Shown here in pieces: positions 43,593 through 52,511 of a DNA stretch of 64,000 nucleotides (the first letter of the stretch is position 1; every line of letters begins with the position of its first letter). A program made the position numbers and the translations under genes. The stretch lies in the NCBI RefSeq assembly GCF_900109205.1, contig NZ_FNZB01000001.1, positions 2,242,587 to 2,306,586 of the forward strand. The letters are read 5' to 3'. This stretch comes from Sphingomonas sp. OV641 (GTDB taxonomy: Bacteria; Pseudomonadota; Alphaproteobacteria; Sphingomonadales; Sphingomonadaceae). The notes under the pieces are model-generated. The model was not told the origin of the DNA. It searched no databases and saw nothing but the letters and a program-made list of their open reading frames with translations.

Positions 43593-44632
43593 CGCGACGC
43601 AACCCGCACGAAGCGGCCGAGAACGGCCATTTGCGGCTTGGCTCGCCCGTCGGACGCGGGCTGCACGTTCATCGGGTATTTGCCCCACCAGTCCCCCCCT
43701 GCCCAATAGGCCCAGCCCATCCACACGTCGGGCGCGCGCTGCACGGCGCTCAGCAGGGACGACAGCGCCGCGAGGCACGCGTCACTGTCGCCGGCGCCGA
43801 ACTCCCCAAGGAAACCCCGTTGTCGCTGTTGCCGCAGCCAGCGTGTCGCCGGTTCCAGGCGCCGCGCCGCCGTTGCCGGATCCACGCACTGCGCCTGCGT
43901 CCCGGAATGATCCCGGTCGACATACTGATGCATTTCGAACGCGAAATTGCCGCCGGGGTCGCGGAAGTTGGCGAAGGCGGCAGCGTTCGATGCCTCCCCG
44001 CCCTGCGTCCAGCTATGCGCGCCCGTCCAGTTGCTGCCGGGGACGAGGATCAGGTTGCGCGCGCCGGTGCGCCGGATCGCCCGCACCGACCGATCCGCGA
44101 TCGCTCGCCACGCACGCGGCGTGATGTCGTGCGGCTCGTTCATCAGGCCAAAGGCGATGCGCGGATTGCCGGCGTAATGGCTGGCGAGATTGCTCCAGGT
44201 GCGGGCCAGCCGCTCGGCGCCGCCGTCCATTTGATCCAGCCGCGTGCCGCGCAGCCGGCCGTAATTGTGCAGATCAAGAACGATGATGCGAAAACCGGCG
44301 AGCTGCGCGAACGCACGATCCAGGCGTCTCATCTCGGCTGGATCAAGCGTCCCGTCCGGCTGTTGCTCGATCCGCTCCCACAATACCGGCACGCGGACGA
44401 TCTGCATTCCGCTTTTCAGAAATGGCGAGGCGGTCTTCGCGGAAGGGTAGATGTAATCCTTGCCATAAGCGCCCGGCTTTCGCCGCGAGTTGAATTCCCC
44501 TCCTGCAAGGTTGATTCCCGCCAGGGGCGCGGCGACGCGCGCACTTTCGGCGACAACAACATCAGAGCCGGAAAAATCCAGCATGCAGGCGATCGCCGCG
44601 AGCGCGGGGAGGCGCATCATCAGCCCCACCAT
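43589..44632 (-). CDS. Glycoside hydrolase family 5 (endoglucanase-like), secreted
   Basis: 347 aa from the ATG at 44632; ATGs at 44620 and 44617 would shorten the signal peptide and are also possible. After an export signal the GH5 TIM barrel starts at LAGINLAGGEFN. The acid/base Glu166 is in LMNEPHD and the nucleophile Glu277 in FLGEFGAG. HNYG and HQYVD are further family motifs. It hydrolyses beta-1,4-glucans or related chains. As first gene of the exopolysaccharide operon it may trim the polymer or release it from the cell. Confidence 0.9.
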   Translation of the reverse strand: MVGLMMRLPALAAIACMLDFSGSDVVVAESARVAAPLAGINLAGGEFNSRRKPGAYGKDYIYPSAKTASPFLKSGMQIVRVPVLWERIEQQPDGTLDPAEMRRLDRAFAQLAGFRIIVLDLHNYGRLRGTRLDQMDGGAERLARTWSNLASHYAGNPRIAFGLMNEPHDITPRAWRAIADRSVRAIRRTGARNLILVPGSNWTGAHSWTQGGEASNAAAFANFRDPGGNFAFEMHQYVDRDHSGTQAQCVDPATAARRLEPATRWLRQQRQRGFLGEFGAGDSDACLAALSSLLSAVQRAPDVWMGWAYWAGGDWWGKYPMNVQPASDGRAKPQMAVLGRFVRVASR

Positions 44633-45294
44633 CGGACGCCCGACGGAGCAGATCCTGCGGACGAAGCATACATGCGGTCGAATGACCTGCTCGCGGCGAT
44701 CTGCGAGACCACGGCATTGCTTCCCATCCTTGCCGCTCCCGACGCTTGCGCGGCAGGGCACATCCCCGCCATCTTCCTGCCTGAGGAAGGTCGAGCGCAA
44801 CGCTGCCAGAATACGGCCACCCTATCACTAAGGAGAAAGGCTTAGGTGGGCGCCGCACGGCAATAACTGAGCAACACCAAAGCGCCCGTTTTCAGCATTT
44901 TACCGATTCGGATATTTACAGGCTTCCGCTATCCTCCCTTCCCAGTTGCCCGCAGGTCCATCGGGCCTCGTTCACCTTTGAAACGGCGGATACCGTAGGG
45001 AAAACAGCCTGACCGCGCCGCTTGTTCGACATGCAGGAACATTGGCGCCGATCATCATGCCTCTCCTTACGGCTGGTAAACGTCTCCCGCGGCAATCCGG
45101 CAATCATCGCTGCATGAAGGGCCACTGACAGGCGACGACGAACCGGACAGACGCAAACGCGTCGTCCCTAGACCTTTGGATGTATGCCTATGACGACATA
45201 GGGTCCTGAGCGGCGCAATAAGGATAGTTCCTGATCAGGCTAGTCGCTCTACCTAGGCACCATTCCGGGCTGAAGCCTCTCTGCCAAATGAAAT
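44633..45294. promoter_or_regulatory. Divergent control region of the exopolysaccharide operon and flanking glycosyltransferase
   Basis: 662 bp with no supported gene. The part beside the GH5 gene (44820-44935) is relatively AT-rich and probably holds the operon promoter. At 45187-45202, CCTATG-ACGA-CATAGG is a perfect 6-bp inverted repeat with a 4-bp centre, 93 bp before the plus-strand glycosyltransferase, a good candidate operator. No clear riboswitch fold or sigma-54 site was seen. Confidence 0.4.
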
Positions 45295-46242
45295 ATGCCC
45301 CGCCGCGATGGTTCACCGGCTCCTTCCATGCGGCACATGAGCATCAATTCATCCGCCCTGCAGCAGCCGTTCGCCAGGGCTGATCTTCTGCACCGCGCGC
45401 GTGCATCCGCACGGCGGCGGGTGGACGAGGTGCGCCAGCAGATCTGGGCCCGTTGGCCGGTGTGGCGCGGCGGTGCTCGCCCCCACAATCTGCCGGGCGA
45501 GCTGATCATTTCCGTCACGTCCTATCCCAAACGTTTCCGTTCCCTGCACTACACGCTTCGATCGCTGCTGGAGCAGGATGTGCGTGCGGATCGGACGATA
45601 TTGTGGGTGGCGGATCAGGATCGGGATGCGATCCCGCGTGCCGTCTGGGGATTGCGCGCCCGCGGGCTGGAAATCCGCTTCACCGCCGATGTCCGGTCCT
45701 ACAAAAAGCTGGTTCCGGCGCTGGAGGCATTTCCAAACGCGTTCATCGTCACCGCGGATGACGATATCATCTATCCGCCCGACTGGCTCGGCGTGCTGGT
45801 GGACGCCTATGATCGTTCCGATCCGTGCATCATCTGCCGCCGCGCGCACCGCATTGGCTTCGCGCCGGACGGCTTCGAACCCTATCTGACGTGGCAGCTC
45901 AACCTGGACGACGGGTCTGGCTTTGCGCCGGCGGAGGATCTGCTTGCGGTCGGGGCGGGCGGGATCCTTTATCCGCCGGGCACATTGCACGCGGACGTGC
46001 TGCGCGCGGACATGTTCATGCGCCTCGCGCCACAGGGGGATGATCTGTGGTTCTGGTGGATGGGCCGGCGTCTCGGCACCCGGACCAAATGCGCCGGTGA
46101 GATGCGAGAATACCGCTACGTCGCGGGCACGCAGGAAACCGGTCTGTGGGGTGAAAACAGCCTGGGCGGCAACGATCGTCAGCTTGCCGCGCTCGTTGCC
46201 GCCCTGGGCTATGATCAGGTCCGACCGGGGCAAGCCGAATAG
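45295..46242 (+). CDS. Glycosyltransferase-like protein (GT-A fold, DDD motif)
   Basis: 315 aa. After a basic N-terminal 65 residues, IISVTSYPKRF, LRSLLEQ and TILWVADQD form the start of a GT-A nucleotide-sugar-binding domain. The acidic motif is ADDDIIYPPDW (Asp155-157). The following WQLNLDDG and DDLWFWWMG segments resemble bacterial capsule or exopolysaccharide glycosyltransferases of poorly defined family. No membrane helix. It is divergent from the exopolysaccharide operon and is probably an accessory transferase. No good ribosome binding site precedes 45295; an internal ATG at 45328 is an alternative. Confidence 0.75.
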   Translation: MPRRDGSPAPSMRHMSINSSALQQPFARADLLHRARASARRRVDEVRQQIWARWPVWRGGARPHNLPGELIISVTSYPKRFRSLHYTLRSLLEQDVRADRTILWVADQDRDAIPRAVWGLRARGLEIRFTADVRSYKKLVPALEAFPNAFIVTADDDIIYPPDWLGVLVDAYDRSDPCIICRRAHRIGFAPDGFEPYLTWQLNLDDGSGFAPAEDLLAVGAGGILYPPGTLHADVLRADMFMRLAPQGDDLWFWWMGRRLGTRTKCAGEMREYRYVAGTQETGLWGENSLGGNDRQLAALVAALGYDQVRPGQAE

Positions 46243-46294
46243 AGTTCGGCCAGCCTCCGGCAAACAACATTCCCGGACCCGGCAGCCGGCCTGA

Positions 46295-46819
46295 TCAGAC
46301 CGCCGCGGCGACCCGCGGGCGCGTCGCGCTATGCCCGCCCGCGCGATACAGGATCTCGGCCGCCTGTTCGGATGCGATCCCGGCCGAACCGGTATTCACC
46401 GATACGAAAACGCCGCCCTGGTGCAGGCGATCGCCATAATAGCGGGCATCGTCATCGCTGACGCCGTGATCGGTCATTACCTTCTCCAGCCCGCCGGCGG
46501 CACCGCCCAGTGCCGCACCCGTGACTGCGATGCCCGGCACCACCGAAGACGCGATCGCGCCGGCCGCGGCCAGCGGGCCGACACCGGGAATGGCCAGTGC
46601 CGCAATCCCCAGGATCGTGCCGATACCGGCGCCCGCCGCAACCTTGCCGATAAATTCCTTGCTTCCGGCGCCGCTGCCGTCATCGGTGGCGCCGTCGCCA
46701 TCATGCCGGGCGACGATCGAGATCGCATCGTCACTGACACCGCTCCGCCGGAGTTCGGCGACGGCGCGCTCGGCTTCGGCCTGACTGTCAAACACCGCTG
46801 ACACAAGATTGGCGTTCAT
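46295..46819 (-). CDS. General-stress-type protein with a glycine-zipper membrane region
   Basis: 174 aa from the ATG at 46819, with AGGAGGA just upstream; an adjacent ATG at 46822 is too close to it. The N-terminal 45 residues (VSAVFDSQAEAERAVAEL) match the YflT/GsiB-like 'heat induced stress protein' domain. The middle (about 57-108) is Gly/Ala-rich and hydrophobic, like a glycine-zipper. The C-terminal DDARYYGDRLHQGGVFVSV repeats the ferredoxin-like pattern. Often stress-induced in related bacteria; function unknown. It ends convergently with the glycosyltransferase gene, 53 bp away. Confidence 0.8.
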   Translation of the reverse strand: MNANLVSAVFDSQAEAERAVAELRRSGVSDDAISIVARHDGDGATDDGSGAGSKEFIGKVAAGAGIGTILGIAALAIPGVGPLAAAGAIASSVVPGIAVTGAALGGAAGGLEKVMTDHGVSDDDARYYGDRLHQGGVFVSVNTGSAGIASEQAAEILYRAGGHSATRPRVAAAV

Positions 46820-46946
46820 CATTCCTCCTATCGCGGAGCATTCCGCACAGCCCGGAATGAAAGCCAATCAACGCATGTTCCGTTCCAACAATTCATGGTT
46901 ATCAAGATGTTAACTATAGTTGAGTTACCGTTGGTTCAACTCACCC

Positions 46947-48287
46947 TCACCAGATCATCGCCAGCACAAGCACGAGGCTGGCGACGAGCGCCCCTCGCAG
47001 CCATTTCGCCAGGGTATCACGCGTGGTCACGATCCACGCGCTCACGAGCAACGCCGCCATGCCGATCCAGAAGATTGCGGCGAGCGGCGCGTCGTTGCCG
47101 AGGAGCTTGCGCGCGATGAACGTCACCGCCAGCATCAGCGGTGATCCCCAGACCACGGCGTCCCACAGAGATCGCAGGCGCGGCTGCTCGACGCCGCGCC
47201 GCTCGCGCTTGCCCAGCCAGATGTACGTGCCGGTGGCGCAGATGGCGGTCAGGACCAGGCCGAATACCAGGTAAGCCAGCTTGATCGGCAAGCCGCCGAA
47301 ATTTCCGAAGTGCAGCCGGTAGTTGGACGCGGCCGCCTGCTGGCCCAGCGAGCCATCGGCAAGGCCGGCGACACCGTGGAATTTGCCGGCTCCGTCGAAG
47401 GTATAATATTCGCCGAAGATCAGTCGCCGCTGATGCTCGCCCAGAACCTGGATGTGCTGCCCCGCCGTGCCCGGGTCGTGCAGGGTTACATAGGTCAGTT
47501 CGGCCTGGGGATAATGTTGCCGCATATAGCCAAGCGCGGCAGCGACATCGGGCGCCGGCGCGGCCGTCTTGTCGGGCTTTCCCTCCTCGCCGAAGATCGG
47601 CGCATACACCGCCTCCAGATCACCACCATAGCTCGTCGTGGCGACACCAAAGGCTGTGACATAAGCGACGCCGATCAGCGCGCCGGTGAATGCGATCGCC
47701 ACGGTGAAGGGCAGGGTCCAGACGCTCAGGCGATTGTGCCAGTCGGCCAGTCCGATACCGCCCTTGTCGCGCGCCCTCAGTCGGAAGGCGTCCCGGAAGA
47801 TGCGCGGATGCGCCACCACGCCGGACAGCGACAATGCCAGCATCATCACGCCAAGCCCGCCGACAATCGTCAGGCCCCATATGGCGGGCAGGTTCAACGT
47901 ATAGTGGAGCGCGACGAGAAAGTCGGACCAGGCGATCTGTTCGGCACCCGCAATCCTGCCCGATGCATCGACGTGAACGGCCTGGGTATCGGTGGTGATC
48001 GTTGCCCGCGGCAGCGGCGCCACCGGCAGGTGGACGTAAAGGTGCGTGGTGGGCGGCTTGCCTTTCTCCGACGCCATCACCGCCTCCACCGCGCGCTGCA
48101 CGGCGGCGGGCGAGATGGCGGACATCTCCGGAGCGTTCGGCTGCTCGATCCGCTGCCATTCCTGATAGAAGACCGCCACCGCGCCCGACAGGCTGACCAG
48201 GTAAAGGAGCGCGCCAGCGACAAGGCCGATCGCGGCATGCGCCGACAGCGCCTGCTTCACCGTGGCATTCTCAGGGGCCAAATTCAT
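46947..48287 (-). CDS. PepSY-domain membrane protein (PiuB-like, iron-siderophore uptake)
   Basis: 446 aa. Four main membrane helices, one at the N-terminus (GLVAGALLYLVSLSGAVAVFYQEW) and others near 140-165, 195-215 and in the C-terminal third, with two periplasmic PepSY regions. The family is thought to reduce or release iron from siderophores in the periplasm or inner membrane. Its ATG overlaps the stop of the small membrane protein gene by 4 bp, so the two form an operon. No Fur box was recognised with confidence. Confidence 0.88.
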   Translation of the reverse strand: MNLAPENATVKQALSAHAAIGLVAGALLYLVSLSGAVAVFYQEWQRIEQPNAPEMSAISPAAVQRAVEAVMASEKGKPPTTHLYVHLPVAPLPRATITTDTQAVHVDASGRIAGAEQIAWSDFLVALHYTLNLPAIWGLTIVGGLGVMMLALSLSGVVAHPRIFRDAFRLRARDKGGIGLADWHNRLSVWTLPFTVAIAFTGALIGVAYVTAFGVATTSYGGDLEAVYAPIFGEEGKPDKTAAPAPDVAAALGYMRQHYPQAELTYVTLHDPGTAGQHIQVLGEHQRRLIFGEYYTFDGAGKFHGVAGLADGSLGQQAAASNYRLHFGNFGGLPIKLAYLVFGLVLTAICATGTYIWLGKRERRGVEQPRLRSLWDAVVWGSPLMLAVTFIARKLLGNDAPLAAIFWIGMAALLVSAWIVTTRDTLAKWLRGALVASLVLVLAMIW

Positions 48288-48865
48288 CCGATTACTTCCA
48301 GGATCAGGCCAATTGCGGCCAAAGCCGCCCAGATCAGCAGCATTTTGATCTGCGCGCGGCGCGTGTTTTCCATCAGCAAGGCATAGCCGAGGATGGTCCA
48401 GGCCAGCGGCATCGCGGCCAGCGCCAGCACATTGGCGTCCGCCTCGCCCATCCCTGCGAAGAGGCCAAGCGCACGCAAACCCACTGCGATTCCAGTGGAA
48501 ATCAGCGCCGCTGCGACGGAAACGATCAGGAACGTGACGATGCGCCGCCCAAGCTGGAGCGGCTCATCCGCCTCCGGCAACATCCGCACCCGCCGGTTCG
48601 ACGCCCTCCCCACCGTCCCCGCAGGAGCCACCAACCCCGCCTGCCCCAGACACAGCAGCGCGGCCGCCATTGCGGCCATTGCGGCGAGGGAAATGCCCCA
48701 AGCTCCCGAGTGCAGAGCCGCGAGAACACAGCCAAGCAGGATGGCAACCCAGCCGACGCTGTTAAGGCTCATTGAGCGGCGTGGCCTCGCCCAGGCAAGC
48801 CGCAGGACGGCGACGCCGGCGACCGACGCTGCTGCCCCGCCCATCAGCAGAAGCTCAGCGGCCAT
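48284..48865 (-). CDS. Small polytopic membrane protein coupled to the PepSY gene
   Basis: 193 aa with about five hydrophobic helices (residues near 4-22, 38-72 as two, 106-130, 143-162 and 170-190). No named domain recognised. Proteins of this size and topology often precede PepSY genes in sphingomonads. Overlap with the PepSY start (ATGA) implies a shared function, probably iron uptake. That role is inferred from context only. Confidence 0.72.
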   Translation of the reverse strand: MAAELLLMGGAAASVAGVAVLRLAWARPRRSMSLNSVGWVAILLGCVLAALHSGAWGISLAAMAAMAAALLCLGQAGLVAPAGTVGRASNRRVRMLPEADEPLQLGRRIVTFLIVSVAAALISTGIAVGLRALGLFAGMGEADANVLALAAMPLAWTILGYALLMENTRRAQIKMLLIWAALAAIGLILEVIG

Positions 48866-49249
48866 TCGACGAGCCTCGATAGCAGGCGATCACGCTGTGG
48901 AGGCTCACGCTGGCACTTTGCCTTTTCCCTATAATGAAACCGGATTGAGGGCGCTTGTTGTGGCTCAAGCCGTCGCGCTCATACCAATGCTACAAAGAAT
49001 GTGAATGTCTCGCAATATCATCGACCCGGCAGGATGTTCCTTTCACCCCCTCTGCTTCACTACCCGCACCCTTGAGCCCTCGCTTGACTTAAGCGCCGGA
49101 CCCAAGCAACATTGTTACATGCTCGCGCCTGCGACCTATCTGCGGTTCCGCCATCACGCCGGCCAATTGGCCGCACGCCTCTAGCCCCGGCTCACCCGAC
49201 GTAACTGGCTGAGCCCGGGGTAAATCGATCGACCTTCCGGTGCGCGGCC
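48866..49249. promoter_or_regulatory. 384-bp control region with a 14-bp palindrome and a hairpin
   Basis: No gene seen. TATAAT occurs at 48930-48935 without a good -35 partner. CGGCCAATTGGCCG (49160-49173) is a perfect 14-bp palindrome. CCCCGGCTCA (49185-49194) and TGAGCCCGGGG (49210-49220) form a hairpin with one bulged base, 30 bp before the next ATG, where it could act in the leader. Their binders are unknown. Confidence 0.4.
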
Positions 49250-49645
49250 ATGCGCGCCGACCTCGACAAGTGGCAGGCACATCATGACATCATGCTCCTC
49301 TTTCTGCGGAGAGACGTTTCGCTCTTCTCCCCCGACGCGCTTTCGACGGGGGATCGGCCGATGATCGAAGAGATCGCGCGGCACCGTTGCACCGGGCGCG
49401 GCGGCATGCCGCGCTACGTGATCGAGCATCGTCCGGTCTTCACCACCCACGGTGAGGGCGACACAAGCCTGTACCGGGGCGCGAGCCGAGCATCGCTGCC
49501 CGATGGAGAGCCCGTGCGTTACGTTGACGAGCGCACGTTCGCGGTCATTGCGACTGGCGAGATGCTGGTTCACGACCTCCATCGCTGCGGATGTGCACCG
49601 GCGCCGAAAATTACCAGCATCGCTGCCGGATCATGCAACAACTGA
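49250..49645 (+). CDS. Hypothetical protein (131 aa)
   Basis: Not recognised. It is chosen over the opposite-strand frame (49181-49582) because its codons show the genome's usual G/C third positions and the protein looks globular: acidic start, internal LLFLRRDVSLFSP, RYVIEHRPVF and a C-terminal FAVIATGEMLVHDLHRCG. There are three cysteines near the end (CGC and a lone Cys). No signal peptide or membrane helix. No clear ribosome binding site. Confidence 0.4.
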   Translation: MRADLDKWQAHHDIMLLFLRRDVSLFSPDALSTGDRPMIEEIARHRCTGRGGMPRYVIEHRPVFTTHGEGDTSLYRGASRASLPDGEPVRYVDERTFAVIATGEMLVHDLHRCGCAPAPKITSIAAGSCNN

Positions 49646-49659
49646 TCGGACAACCGATC
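49644..49659. promoter_or_regulatory. Candidate operator upstream of the SMP-30 gene
   Basis: GATCGG-ACAA-CCGATC is a perfect 6-bp inverted repeat overlapping the preceding stop codon. TTGACG, a -35-like hexamer, follows directly at 49660-49665. It could be a repressor site for the lactonase gene 90 bp on, or part of a weak terminator for the previous ORF. Confidence 0.35.
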
Positions 49660-49747
49660 TTGACGCCGCTACAAGCTTTCTGACCTTTGCTCACCGATGA
49701 TCAGCAGCGCCTCGCACGAACGAAGGCGCATCGAGAGGAGAGAAGCA

Positions 49748-50665
49748 GTGGACATAGAGGTCGTAGCGGAAGGGTTGCTGTTTCCTGAAGGCCCGATCGC
49801 CATGGCGGACGGCTCGGTCCTGCTGGTCGAGATCAAGCGACAGACGCTCACACGGGTGCGCCGCGATGGCACCACTGACGTGATTGCCCAGCTTGGTGGC
49901 GGCCCGAACGGCGCTGCGATCGGGCCGGATCGCGCCGTCTATGTCTGCAACAATGGCGGTTTCGAGTGGATCGAGCGCGAGGACGGCATGCTCGCGCCGC
50001 ACGGCACGCCGGCGGATTACGAGAGCGGGTCGATCCAGCGCGTTGACCTTGCTACCGGCAACGTCACCACACTTTATACTTCGTGCGACGGCCGTGCCCT
50101 GCGCGGGCCGAACGATCTGGTGTTCGATCACGAAGGCGGCTTCTGGTTCACCGATCTGGGCAAGAGCAACGGCGACACGACACAGGTTGGTCATTTGCTT
50201 TACGCTCGGCCGGACGGCTCGCAGATCGTGCGGGTCCGCGAGGGCATGGTGACTCCCAACGGCGTTGGCCTCGCGCCCGACGGCAAGACGCTCTATGTCG
50301 CGGAGACGACCACCGGCCGCCTGTGGGCGTTCGATATTGCCGGTCCGGGCCGTCTGACAACGCCGCACGACAGGTGGGCAGCGGGCAAGGTGTACGGACC
50401 GCTCCCTGGTTACCAGCTCTTCGACAGCCTCGCAGTGGAAGCGGACGGCCATGTCTGCGTCGCCACGATCGTGAACGGCGGGATCACGGCCTTTGACCCG
50501 GCCGATGGCTCATGGGAGCATTTCGCCTTCCCCGATCCGATCACCACCAACATCTGCTTTGGCGGGGACGACATGCGCACCGCCTGGATCACCTGCTCCG
50601 GCTCCGGCAGGCTCTTCAAAGCGCGCTGGCCCCGTCCGGGCCTGAAACTCGCCTTTAACGCCTGA
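49748..50665 (+). CDS. SMP-30/gluconolactonase-family hydrolase
   Basis: 305 aa from the GTG at 49748, preceded by GAGAGGAGAG; an ATG at 49697 would add 17 residues including that site. Six-bladed propeller with the family landmarks: metal-binding Glu in LLFPEGP, GRALRGPNDLVFD (Asn/Asp ligands), VTPNGVGLAPDGKTLYVAET and FDSLAVEADGHVCVATI. It hydrolyses a sugar or other lactone. The neighbours (acyl-CoA ligase, alcohol and aldehyde dehydrogenases) suggest a catabolic pathway. The start context supports regulation at the upstream palindrome. Confidence 0.88.
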   Translation: MDIEVVAEGLLFPEGPIAMADGSVLLVEIKRQTLTRVRRDGTTDVIAQLGGGPNGAAIGPDRAVYVCNNGGFEWIEREDGMLAPHGTPADYESGSIQRVDLATGNVTTLYTSCDGRALRGPNDLVFDHEGGFWFTDLGKSNGDTTQVGHLLYARPDGSQIVRVREGMVTPNGVGLAPDGKTLYVAETTTGRLWAFDIAGPGRLTTPHDRWAAGKVYGPLPGYQLFDSLAVEADGHVCVATIVNGGITAFDPADGSWEHFAFPDPITTNICFGGDDMRTAWITCSGSGRLFKARWPRPGLKLAFNA

Positions 50666-50675
50666 AAGCTGCGCT

Positions 50676-50694
50676 GGCGGATACGCTGTCCGCC
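50676..50694. terminator. Hairpin between convergent lactonase and ligase genes
   Basis: GGCGGA (50676-50681) and TCCGCC (50689-50694) form a perfect 6-bp stem with a 7-base loop, in the 54 bp between two convergent stops. Short, and without a T tract. Confidence 0.4.
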
Positions 50695-50719
50695 GGCCCA
50701 TCAGCAATAGGCGACCAGA

Positions 50720-52279
50720 CTATCTTTCGAGCACCAGTTCGCCAGTGGCAAGCCGCTCCCGCAGCTCGCGCTTCAGCACCTTGCCCGAGGCATTCTTCGG
50801 CAGTTCGTCGACGAACACAATTGCGCGCGGTTTCTTGTAGCTGGCGATATGTTCGCGGCAAAAACCGATGAGGTCGGCTGCACTGGTCGTCTCGCCAAGA
50901 CGGCAGGAGACGACCGCTACCACCTGCTCGCCCCAGGTCGGATCCTCCGCGCCGATCACCGCCGCCTCGCGGATCGCGCGATGTCGGTAAAGCACTTCCT
51001 CCACCTCGCGCGGATAGATGTTCTCGCCGCCAGAGACGATCATGTCCTTCTTGCGGTCGACGATCCACAGATATCCGTCGTCGTTCCAGCGACCGACATC
51101 GCCGGTGTGGAACCATGGGCCCGTGAACGCCTTTGCCGTCGCCTCCGCGTTGCGCCAATAACCCGAGAGCACCTGGTCGCCACGCACCAGGATCTCGCCC
51201 TCCGTGCCGGGCGGCGCATCCCGGCCATCCTCCGTCACCACGCGCACTTGCGAGAGCAGCATCTGCCGCCCGACCGAGTTCAGAATCGGCAGCCCGTCGT
51301 CGAGCGCGCGATCATGTTCCTCCGCCGTCAGCACCATGACGTTGCCGGCAAGTTCGGTCATGCCGAAGCCGGTTGCGAAGCGCACGTTGGGCCATCGCTC
51401 CCGGGCACGCAGCAGCACCGCGGCGGGCATCGCCGACGCGCCATAGCCCATGTTGCGCAGCGAGGAGAGATCGTAACGGCTCATCGAGGGATGATCGAGC
51501 AGCATGGCAATCATCGTGGGTGCGGCCGATGTCGCCGTGACGCCATGACGCTCGATCGTCGCGAACAGGGTCTCGGGATCGAAGTTCTGCATCAGCACCA
51601 CGGCTTGGCCGCGCAGGTGCTGGATCAGCAGCGCATAGCCGGCGACATGGTACATCGGGAAGGTGAGCATATAGACGGGCTTCGCCACCTCCCCGTCATC
51701 CCGGTCCCAGCTGACGAGCGCGTTCATGACCGCGCCAAGCACGTTGCGGTGGCTGAGCATCGCGCCTTTCGGCAGCCCCGTCGTGCCAGAGGTGTAGAGC
51801 AGCCAGGCAAGATCATCGTCGTCGACGGCCACCTCCGGCGCTTCTGGTTGCCCTGAAGCGAGCAAGGTTTCGAACGCGAGTGAACCAGGGACAGGCGCCC
51901 CGATGCTGATGATGGTACGCACATCGATGCGGTCGCGGATCGCCTCGATCGCGCCCATGAACTTGTCCTCAACGATCAGCACGGTCGGCTCCGCATTGCC
52001 GATGATATAGGCAAGCTCTGCCGGGCTCAGCCGATAATTGAGGAAGGTGAGCGCCATACCGGCGCCCGGCACCCCATAATAGCATAAAGCATATTCAGGG
52101 CAGTTCTCGGCCAGGATCGCTACCCGGTCGCCGGGCGCAGCGATCCCGAGCAGCGCATTCGACAGTCGCCAGCAGCGATCGCGCAGCTGGCTGTAGGTCA
52201 TCGCTTGATCCTGGAATTGCACCGCCACGACATCGGGCGCATGATGCGCGGCAGTGGCAGGAATATCTCCCACCAGCAT
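50720..52279 (-). CDS. AMP-dependent acyl-CoA synthetase/ligase
   Basis: 519 aa, the usual length for the family. P-loop LLYTSGTTGLPKGAM, GFGMTELAG in the A5 position, HTGDVGRWNDDG, and the catalytic Lys in KNASGKVLKREL. It activates a medium- or long-chain fatty acid or aromatic acid to its CoA thioester. It is divergent from the Zn alcohol dehydrogenase and aldehyde dehydrogenase genes, so together they could convert an alcohol to acyl-CoA: alcohol, aldehyde, acid, acyl-CoA. The substrate is unknown. Confidence 0.92.
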   Translation of the reverse strand: MLVGDIPATAAHHAPDVVAVQFQDQAMTYSQLRDRCWRLSNALLGIAAPGDRVAILAENCPEYALCYYGVPGAGMALTFLNYRLSPAELAYIIGNAEPTVLIVEDKFMGAIEAIRDRIDVRTIISIGAPVPGSLAFETLLASGQPEAPEVAVDDDDLAWLLYTSGTTGLPKGAMLSHRNVLGAVMNALVSWDRDDGEVAKPVYMLTFPMYHVAGYALLIQHLRGQAVVLMQNFDPETLFATIERHGVTATSAAPTMIAMLLDHPSMSRYDLSSLRNMGYGASAMPAAVLLRARERWPNVRFATGFGMTELAGNVMVLTAEEHDRALDDGLPILNSVGRQMLLSQVRVVTEDGRDAPPGTEGEILVRGDQVLSGYWRNAEATAKAFTGPWFHTGDVGRWNDDGYLWIVDRKKDMIVSGGENIYPREVEEVLYRHRAIREAAVIGAEDPTWGEQVVAVVSCRLGETTSAADLIGFCREHIASYKKPRAIVFVDELPKNASGKVLKRELRERLATGELVLER

Positions 52280-52511
52280 GATTGGCCCTCTCCTCTCGCC
52301 GGTCGATCCCCAGGTCGCCGGCTCTTCTGAAAAGCTATCATGTTCTATTTTCCGGCACGCGGATAGTCGGCCGTTGCACCGGTTGTATTGAGGGCCGCGG
52401 GCCGGCTGTTCATGGCCGCGAAATGCCGGAGGCGGTCATGCAGCGGCGATTGTTTGAAATTGGTGGTCAAGCCCTTAGGCTCCGCCGCGAAAAAGAGCGG
52501 AGAGATCAAAC

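Noticed and set aside
48910..48927. TGGCACTTTGCC considered as another sigma-54 promoter
   Set aside because: The -12 GC does not fall at the required distance from the -24 GG.
49181..49582. Minus-strand ORF of 133 aa opposite the hypothetical gene at 49250
   Set aside because: Codon third positions and protein composition favour the plus-strand frame, though neither has a strong start signal.
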